Source: Halopenitus sp041821145 (GTDB taxonomy: Archaea > Halobacteriota > Halobacteria > Halobacteriales > Haloferacaceae). Taken from it: a DNA stretch of 64,000 nucleotides. Below, piece by piece: positions 9,215-18,538 of this stretch. Location: NCBI RefSeq assembly GCF_041821145.1, contig NZ_JBGUBC010000012.1:35709-99708 (forward strand). Reading direction: 5' to 3'. Within the stretch, counting starts at the first letter, position 1. Each line of letters starts with the position of its first letter. The notes beneath the pieces are model-generated. The model saw only the letters and a list, made by a program, of their open reading frames with translations, was not told where the DNA came from and ran no database searches. The translations under genes and the position numbers were made by a program.

Positions 9215-10228
9215 TCAGGACGTGATCACGAGCTTTCCGACCATTTCTCGGTCCTGCATCGTCTCGAAGGCGCTTGCGGTCTCCTCGAGCGGATACGTTT
9301 CGTCGATCTCGGGCGTGAGTTCCCCCGTGGAGACGAGTTCGACGAGCGTCTCGAGGTCGCCTTGTGTCCCCATCGTGCTGCCGATGATCCGCTTGTGCCC
9401 ACGAAACAGGTCGGCAACGTCGAACTCCGAACGGTCACCGGCGGTCCGTCCACAGACGACCATGGTCCCGTCGCGACGGAGCACGTCCATCCCGAGGTCG
9501 GTGTAGGGCCCGCCGAGGTGGTTCACCACCGCATCCGGCGTTCCGATCTCCCCGACGGCCTCCCGCAGCACGTCCGGCTCGGTTCCGTGCACGGCGTGAT
9601 CGAGTCCAAGAGATTTGACCCGATCGAGCTTCCTCGCCGAGGAGGAGGTGCCCACGGTTTGGGCCCCGAGCACGTTCGCTAGTTGCACGGCTGCGAGACC
9701 GACGCCGCCCGTTGCCCCCGGAATGAAGACGAGATCGGTGGCGCCCACGTTCGCCCGTTGGAGCATCCGATAGGCGGTCAGGTACGCGGTCGGGAGGGCA
9801 GCCGCCGTCGTCGCGTCGACGCCATCGGGACGGTGGACCAGCCTGTCGGCGGTGACGCATACCGACTCGGCGAGTCCGCCGTGATAAAGCGAGAAGGATT
9901 CACAGCGGTTCTCGGGTCCCTCACGACAGAACCGACAGCTCCGACAGGTCTCGATCGGACACAGTACTACCTCGTCCCCGGGGGCAACGTGTGTTACCTC
10001 CTCGCCGACCGACTGAACCGTCCCGGCGACATCGAGGCCGCTAACGAACGGTAGATCGTCGGTCTCGACCATCGCGGACCCTCCCTCCAGGACCCAGAGG
10101 TCGTGCCGGTTGATCGCACGTGATTCAACGTCGACGATCGCCTCCCCGGATTCCGGTTCGGGCGTTGGTCGGTCGATGATCCGTACTCCCTCGGGGCCGG
10201 TCAATTCGGCGAATGCTGCGGCGCGCAT
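9215..10228 (-). CDS. Zinc-binding medium-chain alcohol dehydrogenase/quinone-oxidoreductase-like protein
   Basis: 337 residues. The N-terminal GroES-like domain has the structural-zinc cluster C-x2-C-x2-C-x7-C (CRSCRFCREGPENRC). The nucleotide-binding Rossmann fold begins around IPGATGGVGLAAVQ. The usual catalytic-zinc ligands are not evident: the GHE motif is replaced by SGLDVAG and the first Cys by NRHDLW. It therefore resembles quinone-oxidoreductase-like members with only a structural zinc. It is clearly paralogous to the gene at 45325-46365, sharing STMGTxG and the final segment. Start MRAAAFAE chosen over an upstream in-frame codon. Substrate unknown. Confidence 0.8.
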   Translation of the reverse strand: MRAAAFAELTGPEGVRIIDRPTPEPESGEAIVDVESRAINRHDLWVLEGGSAMVETDDLPFVSGLDVAGTVQSVGEEVTHVAPGDEVVLCPIETCRSCRFCREGPENRCESFSLYHGGLAESVCVTADRLVHRPDGVDATTAAALPTAYLTAYRMLQRANVGATDLVFIPGATGGVGLAAVQLANVLGAQTVGTSSSARKLDRVKSLGLDHAVHGTEPDVLREAVGEIGTPDAVVNHLGGPYTDLGMDVLRRDGTMVVCGRTAGDRSEFDVADLFRGHKRIIGSTMGTQGDLETLVELVSTGELTPEIDETYPLEETASAFETMQDREMVGKLVITS

Positions 10229-10405
10229 CGTGAGGGATTTCCACGGCGGCACCAATAGTGCTGGCGGCTATCGCAAACGGCGCTTTCGGCGCTCGGTGGC
10301 GGAACTGCGCCGGGATCGACGCCGCGATTCCCGACGATCGATATCGACGGTTGACGAACCCCACTTTCGATACCCTTTTGCGCGTCTCGCTCGGACGTGG
10401 CCACG

Positions 10406-11110
10406 ATGAGTCAGCGTGCGCGTGAGGAGTTGGCGCGGCGGATCGCCGGCGAGATCACTCTCAGCGACGACCCGGGCGCGACGCTCCGCAAGTGGCGGAC
10501 GGATTTCGACGTCTCCCAGACGGAGCTTGCGGGCCAACTCGACGTCTCCTCGTCGGTCGTCTCCGATTACGAGAGTGGCCGCCGTGAGAGTCCCGGGATC
10601 GGGGTGGTGCGCCGGACCGTCGAGGCGCTGCTCGACATCGATGTCGACCGCGGCGGCGATCGCCTTCGCCAGCACGCACGCGTCCTTTCGGCCGGGTTCG
10701 AAAGCGACGTCGTCCACGATCTTCGGGAGTACTCGACGGCCGTCCCGCTCTCGACGTTCCATGAGGCGATGGGCGCGACCGAGATCGAATCCGGCGATCG
10801 CGACCGGATCTACGGCCACACCGTCATCAACTCCATTCAGGCCATCTCCCGGCTCTCGAGCGAGGAGTTCTACCGGCTGTACGGCCAGTCGACGAATCGC
10901 GCACTCGTGTTCACGAACGTCACGCGTGGGGAATCGCCGCTGGTCGCGCTCCGGGTCGTGACGCCGACGCCGAACGCGGTCGTTCTCCACGGTATCGAGG
11001 AACCGGACCTGTGGGAACACGCCGCCGATCTCGCGAGGGCGGACGGCTTCTCCCTGGCGGTCGCGACGCGCGATCTGGACGAGTCCCTCGAGACGCTTCG
11101 CGATCTGTAG
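10406..11110 (+). CDS. XRE-family helix-turn-helix transcriptional regulator with conserved C-terminal domain
   Basis: 234 residues. A Cro/cI-type HTH occupies about residues 35-85 (VSQTELAGQLDVSSSVVSDYESGRRESP). A C-terminal alpha/beta region of about 130 residues has conserved-looking segments such as TNRALVFTNVTRGESPLVALR. This two-part layout matches a widespread euryarchaeal regulator family with a predicted ligand-sensing tail. Start MSQRAREEL at 10406; an in-frame GTG nine nt upstream is less likely. It is divergent from the dehydrogenase at 9215-10228, so it may regulate that gene or itself through the shared 177-nt spacer; no obvious palindrome is present there. Confidence 0.78.
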   Translation: MSQRAREELARRIAGEITLSDDPGATLRKWRTDFDVSQTELAGQLDVSSSVVSDYESGRRESPGIGVVRRTVEALLDIDVDRGGDRLRQHARVLSAGFESDVVHDLREYSTAVPLSTFHEAMGATEIESGDRDRIYGHTVINSIQAISRLSSEEFYRLYGQSTNRALVFTNVTRGESPLVALRVVTPTPNAVVLHGIEEPDLWEHAADLARADGFSLAVATRDLDESLETLRDL

Positions 11111-11239
11111 ATCGGTTCGATCGAACTGGCCGAATCGAGGGCTCCGTTCGACCGACGCAACCGATTGACTTACCCAACTCGACTGCCCCGGCCCGCACGT
11201 CTCGAAGCGCTTACCCGACCGGCGAGTGGAATTCGGCAC

Positions 11240-12895
11240 ATGAACGAGACGCACGTCGAGTGGCGCGAATGGGGGACTGCGGCCTTCCGAGAGGCCGACG
11301 AGACCGATCGGCCGGTGTTGCTTGCGCTCACGGCGACGTGGTGTACGGACTGCCATGAAATGGACGCGCGGACCTACGGGGAACCCCGAATCGCCGCCAA
11401 CATCAACGAGGGATTCGTCCCCGTCCGGGTCGACGTCGACCGCCGTCCACGGGTCCGGGAGCGGTACAACATGGGCGGGTTCCCCTCGACGGTCTTTATC
11501 ACCCCCGAGGGGACCCTCCTCACCGGCGCGGGCTATCTCGGTCCGGACGGGATGCGGCAGGTGCTTGAGTCCGTGCGCACGATGTGGTCCGACACGGGCA
11601 CCGAGGCCGGACGGGTTCCCCGCGCGCTCGCCGGCGATCTCCCTCCATCAGGCGAACTTTCACAGGTGATCGAAGAACACCTCGCAGGACAACTCGAGGT
11701 CCAGTTCGACGAGGAACACGCCGGTTGGGGCGACGACGCCAAGTTCCCGTTGGCACGGACGATCGAGTTCGCGCTCAAACGCGAGCGATCGCAGGCGCGT
11801 CGAACCCTCGATGCCATCTCGACGCACCTCCGTGATGACGTGGCGGGAGGGTTCTTCCGGTACGCCGGAACCAGGGAGTGGGAGGACGTCCATCCCGAGA
11901 AGACTATCGACGTCAACGCCGCGACGCTTCGGGCGTTCGCGAACGCCTATCTCTACACCGGCGAGTCGGCCTACGCGGAGACCGCAAGTGACGCAGTCGA
12001 GTTCCTCACGGACGATCTCTGGACCGGCGTCGGCGTCGGCGGCAGCATCGGCCCCGGAGAGGGTCGCGCCTACTACGCCAGTGACGCCGCGGACCGCGCG
12101 GAGATGACGTCTCCCCGCCACGACCCCACCGTGTTCGCGGGCGGCAACGCGCTCGCGGCGGACGCGTTGTTGACTCATGCGGCCTACACCGATGACGAAC
12201 GTGCCCGCGAGTACGCCGAACGGATCCTCGACATGCTCGCCCACGATCTCGTTGATTCGGATGCTGGAGTGGTCACGCGCTTTCGAGCGGGCGACGAGGT
12301 CGGCGAGACCGACGTCTTGGAGGACGTTGCTCGCGTCGTCGCCGCGTTCACCCGCGCACATGGCGTCCGTGGCGAGGGCGTCGACGTTGCACGCGTCGTC
12401 GCCGACCGGGCGATCGACGTCCTCCACACGGACGGCTCGTTCCTCGACGGCCCGGCGAACGGCCCGGGACTCCTCGATCGGCCGTTCCGCCCGCTCGACA
12501 CCAACGTCGAGATGGCCGACGCGCTCTATGACCTCTCGCTTGTGACCGGCGAGGACCGATACGCGTCCGTCGCGCGCGAGACCGCCGAATCGTTCGCGGG
12601 GGCCTTCGAACGCTACGGCGTACAGATAGCGGGCTACGGCGCCCTCGTGGGGCGGCTACTACGTGGATCGCCGGTCATTCACGTCGGTACGCCGCCCGGA
12701 AGCGATCTCCATCGAGCCGCCTGGCGTGTCGCCGATCACGAAAAGATCATCGTCCCGAACGCACATCTCGCCGACTCGCCCGGAGACGCGACCGTCGATC
12801 GAGACACAGCGGTGATCTCCATCGACGGTCGCGTCTCCGAACCCGCGAGCACTCCCGATGGGCTGATGACGCGAGTCGCCGAGATCATCGAGTGA
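11240..12895 (+). CDS. DUF255 (YyaL/SPATA20-like) thioredoxin-fold protein
   Basis: 551 residues. The N-terminal about 130 residues are a thioredoxin fold with WCTDCHEMD (a CxxC redox pair) and FPSTVFITPEG. The rest is an (alpha/alpha) barrel resembling glycosidase/epimerase helices (VAGGFFRYAGTREWEDVHPE, NALAADALL). This is the layout of the YyaL/spermatogenesis-associated-20 family. The protein is shorter than the typical 650-720 residues, mainly in the helical part. Its biochemical role is not established. Start MNETHVEW is preferred because upstream residues are not conserved-looking and a promoter is expected there. Confidence 0.8.
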   Translation: MNETHVEWREWGTAAFREADETDRPVLLALTATWCTDCHEMDARTYGEPRIAANINEGFVPVRVDVDRRPRVRERYNMGGFPSTVFITPEGTLLTGAGYLGPDGMRQVLESVRTMWSDTGTEAGRVPRALAGDLPPSGELSQVIEEHLAGQLEVQFDEEHAGWGDDAKFPLARTIEFALKRERSQARRTLDAISTHLRDDVAGGFFRYAGTREWEDVHPEKTIDVNAATLRAFANAYLYTGESAYAETASDAVEFLTDDLWTGVGVGGSIGPGEGRAYYASDAADRAEMTSPRHDPTVFAGGNALAADALLTHAAYTDDERAREYAERILDMLAHDLVDSDAGVVTRFRAGDEVGETDVLEDVARVVAAFTRAHGVRGEGVDVARVVADRAIDVLHTDGSFLDGPANGPGLLDRPFRPLDTNVEMADALYDLSLVTGEDRYASVARETAESFAGAFERYGVQIAGYGALVGRLLRGSPVIHVGTPPGSDLHRAAWRVADHEKIIVPNAHLADSPGDATVDRDTAVISIDGRVSEPASTPDGLMTRVAEIIE

Positions 12896-12955
12896 TCGGT
12901 GCATCGGGCGTTCGAGCCTGCATGCCACCTGTGGTTCGGGTTGTGACCTCGCCGA

Positions 12956-13891
12956 TCAGTCGTCCGCGTCGCTCACTTCGGATCGCAGCTGACCCATGGT
13001 GACCTCGCGTTCAGCGTGGGCGTTGTGCTCGTGGATCGACTCCTCATTCGACTGGGCCATCCTGATCACGGCGTCGTTGGACAGATGGTCGAACTCCGTA
13101 ACCGTCTGCTCGGCGAGCGACCGCACGCAGTCCTCGACGAACTTCGCGTTCGCGTGTGCATGGTAGGTCATGTGGTCCTCGTCGGGACGTTTCGCCATGT
13201 TGTAGATCCGCGCGCTCATCGCGTCGCGTGCCACGTCGATGATCTCTCGGAGGTCGACCTCGGGATCGCCGTCGGCCGTGATCGTCAGCGTCGCATGGCC
13301 GCGCTGTGAGTGGCCGGGTTGTGGAACCGCTTCGAGGAACGACTCCGTCGTCTCCTCATCGACGCCAAGTTCGTGCAGCTTCTCGCGTGCCCGTGATTCC
13401 GACATGCCCTGTGAACACGGACAGACGGTCATGCCGGTTACCTCCGCGCCGATCTCCTCGCGGGTTCCCTCCTCGGTCGCCTCCGCCGAGGCGATGATCG
13501 TCGCCGTGTTCTGTGTCGGACGGTCGGAGGCGGGGGTGCGCTCGCGGGTGATCAACTCGGCGGTCATCTTCACCTCGGCTTTCGAGGTGTACTCGTGTTT
13601 CTCCAGAAGCCGTTCGGCGGCGTCCCCACAGACGTCCTCGACGCGGTAGGCCTCCTCGCGGGTGATATCCTCCAGAATTTCGTCGATGACCTCCATGTTT
13701 CGGGACATATCGAGTCCCTTTCGGCCGCTCGGGAGGTCGACGAACACCTGGAACTCCGCCATCAACACGATCGGCCGATCGTCGCCTCGCGAGAGCTTCA
13801 CGAGTTTCTGTACGTCGGTGACGCCGACCTGTGAGAGGCCGACGGCGATCTCAGGCGCCGACGCCTGGACGTCCGGCAGCTGGTGGCTCAT
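12956..13891 (-). CDS. mptA: GTP cyclohydrolase MptA (type IV, FolE2-like)
   Basis: 311 residues. Features match the archaeal FolE2/MptA family: EFQVFVDLPSGRKGLDMSRN near the start, VTGMTVCPCSQGMSESRAR with the metal-proximal Cys and the family CPCSQ motif, and PQPGHSQRGHA. MptA opens GTP to 7,8-dihydroneopterin 2',3'-cyclic phosphate, the first step toward archaeal pterins (folate or methanopterin) and the usual archaeal entry toward preQ0. It therefore links functionally to arcS and mch in this window. The start at 13891 has a TATA-like cctaatcag about 28 nt upstream on the minus strand. Confidence 0.9.
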   Translation of the reverse strand: MSHQLPDVQASAPEIAVGLSQVGVTDVQKLVKLSRGDDRPIVLMAEFQVFVDLPSGRKGLDMSRNMEVIDEILEDITREEAYRVEDVCGDAAERLLEKHEYTSKAEVKMTAELITRERTPASDRPTQNTATIIASAEATEEGTREEIGAEVTGMTVCPCSQGMSESRAREKLHELGVDEETTESFLEAVPQPGHSQRGHATLTITADGDPEVDLREIIDVARDAMSARIYNMAKRPDEDHMTYHAHANAKFVEDCVRSLAEQTVTEFDHLSNDAVIRMAQSNEESIHEHNAHAEREVTMGQLRSEVSDADD

Positions 13892-13979
13892 TACCTACTG
13901 GAAGGGGCGAGACCTGATTAGGGCTTTCGAAACCGACGGTTCGACGGCGTGAGTCCCCGGCATGAGCGCCTGACGGTGG

Positions 13980-14393
13980 TCAGGGCCAGTCGTCGCGCTC
14001 GTCCGTCGTCTCCGTGACCTCGGTTCCCTCCTCGGCGAGCCGCCAGCCCGCAGCCTCGGCGGCGTCCTCGACCTGCAGGAACTCCCAATCGACCGACTCA
14101 GCGAGCGCCTCCTCTTCCGGGGAGATGCCGACGAAGACGTGCCGGTCGGTTTCGAACTGGTCTTTGATGTTCTGAAGGCTCTCTTTGACCCCTCTGGGTC
14201 CCGAAAAGAAGTCCTGGCGAACCCGGTGTTTTCGCGTGAAGTTCGTCACCACGTAGGTCGGCTTCTCGCTTACGACCCCGACGTATTCCGTCCACTGTCG
14301 AGCATCGTTGAACACCGCGTTCGGGTCCTCGAACTGCTGGAGCGCCTCCAGTTCGAAGGCCAACGTCATATCGGTGGATCCGCCACTGTCCAT
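13980..14393 (-). CDS. Conserved haloarchaeal protein of unknown function (DUF7124-like)
   Basis: 137 residues, acidic and probably soluble. The conserved-looking core includes EYVGVVSEKPTYVVTNFTRK and FFSGPRGVKESLQNIK, followed by an acidic helical tail. From memory this resembles the halobacterial family DUF7124, but I could not verify that. The core has a single-domain alpha/beta feel with no visible catalytic motif. Methionine 9 (MTLAFELEAL) is an alternative start. It lies 48 nt downstream of the flavoprotein gene on the same strand and may be its operon partner. Confidence 0.6.
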   Translation of the reverse strand: MDSGGSTDMTLAFELEALQQFEDPNAVFNDARQWTEYVGVVSEKPTYVVTNFTRKHRVRQDFFSGPRGVKESLQNIKDQFETDRHVFVGISPEEEALAESVDWEFLQVEDAAEAAGWRLAEEGTEVTETTDERDDWP

Positions 14394-14441
14394 ATCTCGG
14401 ATTGGCTGTGCCGGCCGAAAACCGCTTCGCTTCCCACGTCG

Positions 14442-15680
14442 CTACTGTTCGCTCGTCGGGGCCAGATCGTCGACGGCGAACCCATCCTCCATCAGGATCT
14501 CCGTCTGATCGCCGACGTATCGCCGTTCCCGCATCAACTCTTTATACGCCGACTGGGGTGCGAGATCGCCGATCAGGACGCCGCCGACGATCCGACCGTC
14601 CTTCAGCGCCAGTCGCCGCCACTCGTTTTCCCCGGTTCTCGCTTCGACCGTCTCGTCGCCGAGGGTCGGATGGCCAAACGAGAGGAACGGGAACTCGAAG
14701 TGTGTGATCGAATAGGACGTGACCCACCGGAACTTCTCGGTACCGTAGTCGACCATGTTCCGTGCCGCGATCGTTCCCTGTTCTTTGGCCGACCCCCAGG
14801 CCCCGTTTTGTGCCCGGTCGCCGAGGATGAGGTCGTTGAACTCCGTGATGTCGCCGGCAGCGAAGACGTTCTCGACGTTCGTGCGCATGTGCTCGTCGAC
14901 GATGATCCCGTCATTGGTCTCGATCGGTGTGTCCTCGACGATCTCGGTGTTGAAGTTCAAGCCGATCGCGACGCCGGCGAAATCACACGCATAGCGCTCG
15001 CCGTTCGGGTCGACCGCCGCCTCGACGTGTCCCTCGTCGTCCACTTCGAAGTGGTCGACGCCCGAGTCGAAGACCGGCTCGACGCCGCGTTCGCGCATCG
15101 CCTCGTGCATGATCTCCGCGCCCTCATTCGAGAGGGCATATCGCCACCACGAGTCCCCTCGCATCAGGTATTTTGCCTCGACGCCCTGTGCGCCACAGAT
15201 GGCGGCGAAGTCGATCCCGAGCAGCCCGGCTCCGACAACGACGCCCGACTCGGCGTCCTCGACGCTTTCTTTGATCCGGCGGGCGTCCTGAAACGTCCAG
15301 AAGTGGTGGATACCGTCGGCGTCGGCGTTTTCGACCGGGAGCTGTTGTGGCGTCCCTCCGATCGCCAAAAGCAACTTGTCGTATGCGAGGACGTCCCCTT
15401 CGTGGGTCCGGATCTCGTCGGCTTCGACGTCGATGTCGACCACGAGAGTGTTGAGTCGGAGTTCGATGTCTCGCTCCGTATACCACTCCTCGTCGTGGAT
15501 GGAGATCGGAGCCTCGGGAAGCTTCCCTTTCGCGTACTCCTTTATCAGAATGCGATTGTAGAGGGCCTCCCCCTCGTCCGTAATGACCGTGATGTCGGCG
15601 TCGGGTCGTTCCTCCCGAAGCGTTTCGGCGGCCGACGATCCGGCGACACCGTCGCCAACGATCACGTACGATTCGCTCAT
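14442..15680 (-). CDS. FAD-dependent NAD(P)H oxidoreductase
   Basis: 412 residues. Two dinucleotide-binding motifs are visible: FAD-binding VIVGDGVAGSSAAETL at the N-terminus and NAD(P)-binding VVVGAGLLGIDFAA near residue 170. The second FAD contact NVFAAGDITEF lies at about 285. This is the pyridine nucleotide-disulfide oxidoreductase fold of the rubredoxin/ferredoxin reductase, NirB N-domain and NADH oxidase group. No redox-active CxxxxC pair is present near the FAD motif. The electron acceptor cannot be named. A TATA-like attaacc lies about 22 nt before the start on the minus strand, within the spacer shared with the divergent gene at 15878. Confidence 0.82.
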   Translation of the reverse strand: MSESYVIVGDGVAGSSAAETLREERPDADITVITDEGEALYNRILIKEYAKGKLPEAPISIHDEEWYTERDIELRLNTLVVDIDVEADEIRTHEGDVLAYDKLLLAIGGTPQQLPVENADADGIHHFWTFQDARRIKESVEDAESGVVVGAGLLGIDFAAICGAQGVEAKYLMRGDSWWRYALSNEGAEIMHEAMRERGVEPVFDSGVDHFEVDDEGHVEAAVDPNGERYACDFAGVAIGLNFNTEIVEDTPIETNDGIIVDEHMRTNVENVFAAGDITEFNDLILGDRAQNGAWGSAKEQGTIAARNMVDYGTEKFRWVTSYSITHFEFPFLSFGHPTLGDETVEARTGENEWRRLALKDGRIVGGVLIGDLAPQSAYKELMRERRYVGDQTEILMEDGFAVDDLAPTSEQ

Positions 15681-15877
15681 GTTCGGCCGTTCGGTACGGG
15701 GGTTAATGTGGATTGCTATCGACGTGAGGAATCATGAGGAATGATCTCATGGAGGGGATCACCTTGCTCCTTTAGGTCCTTAGAGGGGCTGTCGACGTCG
15801 AATCGCGTTACCACCCAACATGGTGCTGGTGGTTCGTTCGCCACAGATTCAAGGGCGTACGGACCCTATCCGAGTCC

Positions 15878-16519
15878 ATGAAGATCAGCCAGAACGTCCG
15901 CCATTGGGCCGCCAAGAAGGCACTCACGGCACCGGTTCTCGGCGAGGTGGCAAACGACAAGCTGGTGGATCTCCACACCACCATCTTTCTGAATAAGGCT
16001 GACGATGACCGACGCGAACAACGGCGCGAGCACCTCGACGATTTCTTCGATGCGACGATGGACACCTACGTCGCGGCGCTCGAGTCCGGGTTTCCGGAGG
16101 CGGAGGCTCGGGAGATAACCCACATCCAGGCGAACTTCGACTTCTTCAACCACGGCTGGACGGAGATGATGGAGATACCTGGCGACGAACTCGAGGCCCA
16201 CTACCGCCGCTACGGGGAGTTCCTTTCGGATCACGGGATCACGATCGACGATCCGCTCGGCAAGTTCCACCCTGATGAGGGCATCACGAGCGCTCCCGCG
16301 ACGCCGGAGCGACTTGAGGAGCCCGAATACGAGAACGCGCTCGCCGGCTTTGCAGATGACGTGTACGTCGAAACGGATGACGGCGAGACGGTCGTCGGCG
16401 ACCGTGGCGAGCCCGAGGACGTCGATCCGAGCGCGACTCCCGGACTCGACGAGGACGTCGACTACGCGAACGCGATCGGCGAGGAGTCTCCGACCGGGGA
16501 CGACCGCAAGCGCGCCTGA
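15878..16519 (+). CDS. Haloarchaeal protein of unknown function (DUF6149-like)
   Basis: 213 residues. The first 130 are helical with aromatic and charged residues (NVRHWAAKKALTAPVLGEVA, FDFFNHGWTEMMEIP). The last 70 are an acidic, probably disordered tail. It resembles a halobacteria-specific family I remember as DUF6149; this is unverified. No transmembrane segment or catalytic motif is visible. It is divergent from the flavoprotein gene and ends 42 nt before the dihydroorotase gene on the same strand. Confidence 0.6.
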   Translation: MKISQNVRHWAAKKALTAPVLGEVANDKLVDLHTTIFLNKADDDRREQRREHLDDFFDATMDTYVAALESGFPEAEAREITHIQANFDFFNHGWTEMMEIPGDELEAHYRRYGEFLSDHGITIDDPLGKFHPDEGITSAPATPERLEEPEYENALAGFADDVYVETDDGETVVGDRGEPEDVDPSATPGLDEDVDYANAIGEESPTGDDRKRA

Positions 16520-16561
16520 TGGATCGGACCGCTTTTTCCGCCCGCCATCGAGGATCCCGAT

Positions 16562-17902
16562 ATGCTCATCACCGGCGGGACGCTCGCGGACGGGCGCGTT
16601 CGGGACGTCCGTATCGACGGGGAGACGATCGCCGCGGTCGAATCCGATCTCGTTCCCGCGGACGACGAACGCGTTATCGATGCCCGAGGCAAACACCTGC
16701 TCCCCGGCGCGATCGACGTTCACGTCCACTTTCGTGAGCCCGGCGGATCGCACAAGGAGACCTGGGAAACCGGATCGCAGTCGGCCGCGGCCGGCGGCGT
16801 GACGACCGTCGTCGACCAACCGAACACCGATCCGCCGACCGTCGACGGTGAAACCTTCGATGCCAAAGCCGCACTCGCGGCCGCTGACTCGGTCGTCGAC
16901 TACGGGATCAATGGGGGCGTCGTCGACACGTGGGATCCCGAACGCCTCCTCGATCGACCGCTTTTTGCGCTCGGTGAGGTCTTCCTGGCTGACTCGACCG
17001 GGGAGATGGGCATCGAGATGGACCTCTTCGAGGACGCTCTCGCGCGGGCGACGGCCGCGAACGTGCCCGTGACGGTCCACGCGGAGGACGCGAGCCTGTT
17101 CGACCCGGACGCACTTGACGGGGACCTCGGCGGCGTCGGCCGTCAGGCTCGAAGCGATCGCTGGTCCGCGTTTCGAACGCCGGAGGCGGAAGCGGCGGCC
17201 GTCGAGCGGGCCGTCGCGGCCGGCGAGGACGTTGACGGCCGGATCCACGTCGCTCACACCTCGACGCCGGAGGGGATCGATGCGACCGTGGGAACGACGG
17301 CGACCTGTGAGGTTACGCCCCATCACCTGTTCCTCTCTACGGACGACTGCGATCGACTCGGAACGTTCGGTCGAATGAATCCGCCGCTTCGCGATCCCGA
17401 CCGACGAGCGGCCGTTTTCGAGCGGCTCCGCGACGGCCACGTCGACGTCGTCGCGACCGACCACGCTCCACACGCCGCCATGGAGAAGCGGCGAACGCTC
17501 ACGGACGCCCCAAGCGGCGTTCCCGGTGTGGAGACGATGGTCCCCCTGCTGTTGGAGGCCGTTCGACGGGACGAACTCACGCTCGAACGCGTCCGGGACG
17601 TCACGGCGAGAAATCCCGCGTCGATCTTCGGGCTCGCTCGGAAGGGTGCGATCGAGCCCGGTCGGGATGCGGACCTCGTTCTCGTCGACCTTGAGGACCC
17701 GCGCGAGATCGAGGCGGCTGCACTCCACTCGAAGTGCGGATGGACGCCCTTCGAGGGGCGATCGGGAGTGTTCCCCGAGACCACGATCGTTCGCGGCCGC
17801 CTCGCCTACGAGCGCGATCCGGTGACGGGTGTGGAGTCGTTTGGTGACCCTCTCGGTGAAAACGTTCGCGTGGCTGTTCCGTTCGACAGTGACGATGGCT
17901 GA
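16562..17902 (+). CDS. pyrC: Dihydroorotase (class I type)
   Basis: 446 residues, normal for the family. The first metal motif is IDVHVHFREPG, later ligands sit in VHAEDASL and VAHTSTPEG, and the substrate loop plus final Asp are in VATDHAPHAAMEK. It interconverts carbamoyl aspartate and dihydroorotate in pyrimidine synthesis, the pathway that carA (23069) feeds. The position where many class I enzymes have a carboxylated lysine (KIFM-type motif) reads GEVFLADSTG here, so Glu139 appears to replace Lys. Whether Glu bridges the metals is inference. The last codons and the stop overlap a 25-bp partial duplication. Confidence 0.88.
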   Translation: MLITGGTLADGRVRDVRIDGETIAAVESDLVPADDERVIDARGKHLLPGAIDVHVHFREPGGSHKETWETGSQSAAAGGVTTVVDQPNTDPPTVDGETFDAKAALAAADSVVDYGINGGVVDTWDPERLLDRPLFALGEVFLADSTGEMGIEMDLFEDALARATAANVPVTVHAEDASLFDPDALDGDLGGVGRQARSDRWSAFRTPEAEAAAVERAVAAGEDVDGRIHVAHTSTPEGIDATVGTTATCEVTPHHLFLSTDDCDRLGTFGRMNPPLRDPDRRAAVFERLRDGHVDVVATDHAPHAAMEKRRTLTDAPSGVPGVETMVPLLLEAVRRDELTLERVRDVTARNPASIFGLARKGAIEPGRDADLVLVDLEDPREIEAAALHSKCGWTPFEGRSGVFPETTIVRGRLAYERDPVTGVESFGDPLGENVRVAVPFDSDDG

Positions 17903-17921
17903 TCCGTTCGACAGTGACGAT
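17878..17921. repeat. 25-bp partial tandem duplication across the dihydroorotase stop
   Basis: The 19-bp string tccgttcgacagtgacgat occurs at 17878-17896 and again at 17903-17921, a 25-bp period. The first copy encodes the C-terminal FDSDD residues and the second lies just beyond the stop codon. It looks like a recent local duplication. Confidence 0.75.
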
Positions 17922-17964
17922 CGTCTGGTCGATCGACGGTGATCGCTGCCGGGGGTCCCGACAC

Positions 17965-17973
17965 TATTTAATA
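17965..17973 (+). promoter_or_regulatory. TATA box of the aIF1 gene
   Basis: The site tatttaata lies about 30 nt before the ATG at 18000. There is no Shine-Dalgarno sequence before the ATG, so a leaderless transcript is expected. Confidence 0.6.
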
Positions 17974-17999
17974 CCGGCGTCCAGTAGGTTCGAATTGTA

Positions 18000-18293
18000 A
18001 TGTCGGAAGTCTGCTCGACGTGCGGGCTGCCTCAGGAACTCTGCGTCTGTGAAGACGTCGCCAAGGAGTCCCAGCAGATCAGCATCCGCATCGACGAGCG
18101 AAGGTACGGTAAGGAGGTAACGGTCATCGAGGGATTCGACCCCAAGGACGTCGATCTCGACTCGCTATCGTCGGATCTGAAATCCAAGTTCGCCTGTGGC
18201 GGCACCGTCGAGGATGGCGCCATCGAGCTACAGGGCAACCACTCCGGGCGCGTCGAGGAGTTCCTCCGCGAGAAGGGGTTCAACGTCGCGTGA
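18000..18293 (+). CDS. Translation initiation factor aIF1 (SUI1/eIF1 family)
   Basis: 97 residues. The SUI1 core is clear: EVTVIEGFDPKDVDLDSLSS, then KSKFACGGTVEDGAIELQGN and a C-terminal LREKGFNV. An N-terminal CSTCGLPQELCVCE gives a four-Cys zinc knuckle typical of archaeal members. The factor helps select the start codon on the small ribosomal subunit. Start confirmed by the TATA spacing and by the conserved N-terminal zinc motif. It stands alone between pyrC and the rpa operon. Confidence 0.9.
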   Translation: MSEVCSTCGLPQELCVCEDVAKESQQISIRIDERRYGKEVTVIEGFDPKDVDLDSLSSDLKSKFACGGTVEDGAIELQGNHSGRVEEFLREKGFNVA

Positions 18294-18508
18294 CTGACGC
18301 CTGATTCCGCCGTCGAGCCGTCTTTTCGCCTGCGATCGATCCGTGAGCTGCGCCGCCGATCATACGGTTTGAACGACTCGGTTCGATCGACGGTCGATCT
18401 AGCGGGCGATCGGACGCGATTTTTCGTCGTCGGCTCCCCTCCGCTGAATCGCTCCCGTTGGCTCTCCTAGTCGAATCGCTTCCGTCGAATTCCTCGGACG
18501 GCCGGCTG

Positions 18509-18526
18509 ATCGAGCGACTGCTCGAT
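18509..18526. terminator. Hairpin downstream of the rpa-associated gene
   Basis: Arms ATCGAGC and GCTCGAT surround a GACT loop. The structure begins 13 nt beyond the stop of the minus-strand gene at 18539. No strong T-run follows, so a terminator role is only suggestive. Confidence 0.3.
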
Positions 18527-18538
18527 GGAGACGAGCGG

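Noticed and set aside
14139..15737. A 532-codon open frame on the plus strand opposite the flavoprotein gene
   Set aside because: It is an antisense shadow of a clear FAD-dependent oxidoreductase; its Val/Asp/Arg-rich translation has no motif. Long shadows are expected at this GC.
15866..17728. A 620-codon frame on the minus strand opposite dihydroorotase
   Set aside because: The opposite strand holds all dihydroorotase motifs. The shadow has no promoter and an Arg/Val-rich composition unlike real proteins here.
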